Shown here: positions 4,549-5,787 of the stretch, one piece after another | Position numbering within the stretch: position 1 is the first letter of the stretch | How the letters are laid out: each line of letters opens with the position of its first letter | NCBI GenBank assembly: GCA_947461915.1 | Contig: CANHNG010000132.1 | Location: 1 to 5,787, forward strand | Length of the DNA: 5,787 nt | Direction of reading: 5' to 3' | Source: Flavobacteriaceae bacterium | GTDB lineage: Bacteria > Bacteroidota > Bacteroidia > Flavobacteriales > Flavobacteriaceae | Position numbers and translations under genes: made by a program | Notes under the pieces: generated by a model | What the model saw: only the letters and a program-made list of their open reading frames with translations | Database searches by the model: none | What the model was told of the DNA's origin: nothing

Positions 4549-5787
4549 CTATAATTCAAATAAGAGGGTTGCAGTAATGGTGTTGGTAGTCGTATTTATA
4601 TCGGCGCCTTTAGAAAATCCTTTATTGAAAAATAATTGATTCGAATCCCTTTGTGTTGAGGCATAAGACAAATCCAGTTTGGTAGCGCCAAAATTATATC
4701 CAATACCACTAGAATATCCGGTTAAGTCGCCCATAGTATTTTTGTTTTTGTAAGGACTTTGTTCAAAACGGTATCCTGCTCTCAGGCTCCAAGCTTCAAT
4801 TTTATATTCACCTCCAATCCGCAATTCGCCTGATTGGTTTAGAAGATTAGCCATACTTGTATTTGTGTTGCTAAATTCATTTTTTGGTTTAAATTGGGTG
4901 TTGCCATAATCTTTTATTGCATAATCAACACTTATTAAGCCTGATTTACCAAAGATATAAGCAAAACTCAACGTGGTTTTACTTGGAGTTTGAAGTTTGT
5001 AGGGGGCATAAAGAATTGTGATATCTGAATCGGATGAAGTGTTAGATTGACCATTTATTATAGGATAATTATCTATTCCATTGATGTTATAGTTTATAAA
5101 ATTTAATCCTTTTGTATATAATTTTTGATTTAATTGATCATTCAATATATACCAGGTTGGCGATTCATAAGAAAATCCTAAACGTAATTCTTTTGTTGCT
5201 TTATAAATTGTTCCTAATTGAAACGAAAATCCAGAACCATAAGTGTATAAATCATTATAAAAAGTTGCATTTTGGATTCCATTTGCATTATTATTTATAT
5301 TTTTTTCAAAAAATCTAGTTGATTGTCGAAAATCTGTAAAATGAGAATTGAAATTAATTCCAATCATCAATTTGTCCTTATAAGCTGTCGAAGCATTGAA
5401 AGAGATCTTCCCATTATATCCGGAAGATTCGATAGAGTTTTCCTGATAATAATTTCCTCCAACGCTATTTGAACGATAACTATCGTTATCGTCAACAATC
5501 AAATTTGGTTGAATTACATTTCCTGTAATTCCTAAATAAGCTTGTTGATCTTGAAAATTAAATTCTTCATAATAAGAATTCTTCACATTATCTAAATAAA
5601 ATCCACCTTGATTGATATCTATATTTGGGTTAGCATAATATAAAAAATAGTCTGCCACAGAATTATTTGGGTTTTCCCCTTTGGAAAACACGGCATTGTC
5701 ATAATTATTTGTTTTGTCATAGTTTATAGCGAATGCGATCTTTTTCCAGTCGTTTTTCGGATTTTGGGTTTTAAATATAAATACACC
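4549..5787 (-). CDS. OmpP1/FadL/TodX-family outer-membrane transport protein (partial, 5' end missing)
   Basis: The C-terminal 412 residues of an outer-membrane beta-barrel; the frame stays open to the window edge at 5787, so the signal peptide and N-terminal plug lie outside. The visible part begins GVFIFKTQNPKNDW and keeps an unbroken reading through the GTG at 5691, which is an internal Val codon, not the start. Family-like segments include LRLGFSYESPTWY, SKTTLSFAYIFGKSGLISVDYAIKDYGNTQF, SGELRIGGEYKIEAWSLRAGYRFEQSPY and GYSSGIGYNFGATKLDLSYA. Strands alternate with Asn/Ser/Tyr-rich loops, and the protein ends LLFEL without the usual terminal aromatic. FadL-type channels move hydrophobic compounds such as long-chain fatty acids across the outer membrane; the substrate here is not determinable. 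It has its own terminator and is probably transcribed separately from rimO. Confidence 0.85.
   Translation of the reverse strand, partial: GVFIFKTQNPKNDWKKIAFAINYDKTNNYDNAVFSKGENPNNSVADYFLYYANPNIDINQGGFYLDNVKNSYYEEFNFQDQQAYLGITGNVIQPNLIVDDNDSYRSNSVGGNYYQENSIESSGYNGKISFNASTAYKDKLMIGINFNSHFTDFRQSTRFFEKNINNNANGIQNATFYNDLYTYGSGFSFQLGTIYKATKELRLGFSYESPTWYILNDQLNQKLYTKGLNFINYNINGIDNYPIINGQSNTSSDSDITILYAPYKLQTPSKTTLSFAYIFGKSGLISVDYAIKDYGNTQFKPKNEFSNTNTSMANLLNQSGELRIGGEYKIEAWSLRAGYRFEQSPYKNKNTMGDLTGYSSGIGYNFGATKLDLSYASTQRDSNQLFFNKGFSKGADINTTTNTITATLLFEL

Noticed and set aside
5112..5318. + strand reading frame of 68 codons
   Set aside because: Antisense to the OmpP1/FadL-like gene. It is a low-complexity Ile/Tyr/Leu-rich product of AT-rich DNA.
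5689..5691. GTG as the start of the OmpP1/FadL-like protein
   Set aside because: The frame continues upstream with barrel-like sequence to the window edge and there is no signal peptide at this codon, so the gene is cut by the window rather than starting here.

Overview
The window is AT-rich DNA whose proteins, A/T-rich start-site leaders and one TAnnTTTG-type -7 promoter element point to a member of the Bacteroidota. It is most likely Flavobacterium or a close relative: the RimO protein reads almost like the flavobacterial RimO sequences I remember. No mobile element with a transposase, CRISPR array, tRNA or rRNA is visible. This looks like ordinary chromosomal core sequence.

Layout. On the + strand, an outer-membrane beta-barrel protein of the porin-2 (BBP2/OmpL-like) type (18-1157) ends in a very clear intrinsic terminator (1181-1207). 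A gene-free stretch of about 390 bases follows, between convergent genes, and it is packed with inverted repeats. All remaining genes are on the - strand. Read in transcription order they are: the 3' part of an OmpP1/FadL-family outer-membrane transporter (5787-4549, cut by the window edge) with its own terminator (about 4481-4515); then an apparent three-gene operon starting from a promoter near 4340, made of rimO (4302-3001), a small exported Gly/Tyr/Asn-rich protein of unknown function (2976-2509) and an AmiD-like lipoprotein N-acetylmuramoyl-L-alanine amidase (2454-1552).

How the genes relate. Four of the five proteins are exported to the envelope: two outer-membrane barrels, a peptidoglycan amidase lipoprotein and a small secreted protein. 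RimO is the exception, a cytoplasmic radical-SAM enzyme that modifies ribosomal protein uS12. Short gaps (24 and 54 bases) with no terminator or recognisable promoter between them suggest co-transcription of the last three genes, but their functions are not obviously linked.

I did not find a convincing undescribed system. The items most worth a second look are the cluster of palindromes at 1181-1550, especially a 59-base unit with terminal inverted repeats and an inner GAAA-capped hairpin, and the uncharacterised small protein between rimO and the amidase.
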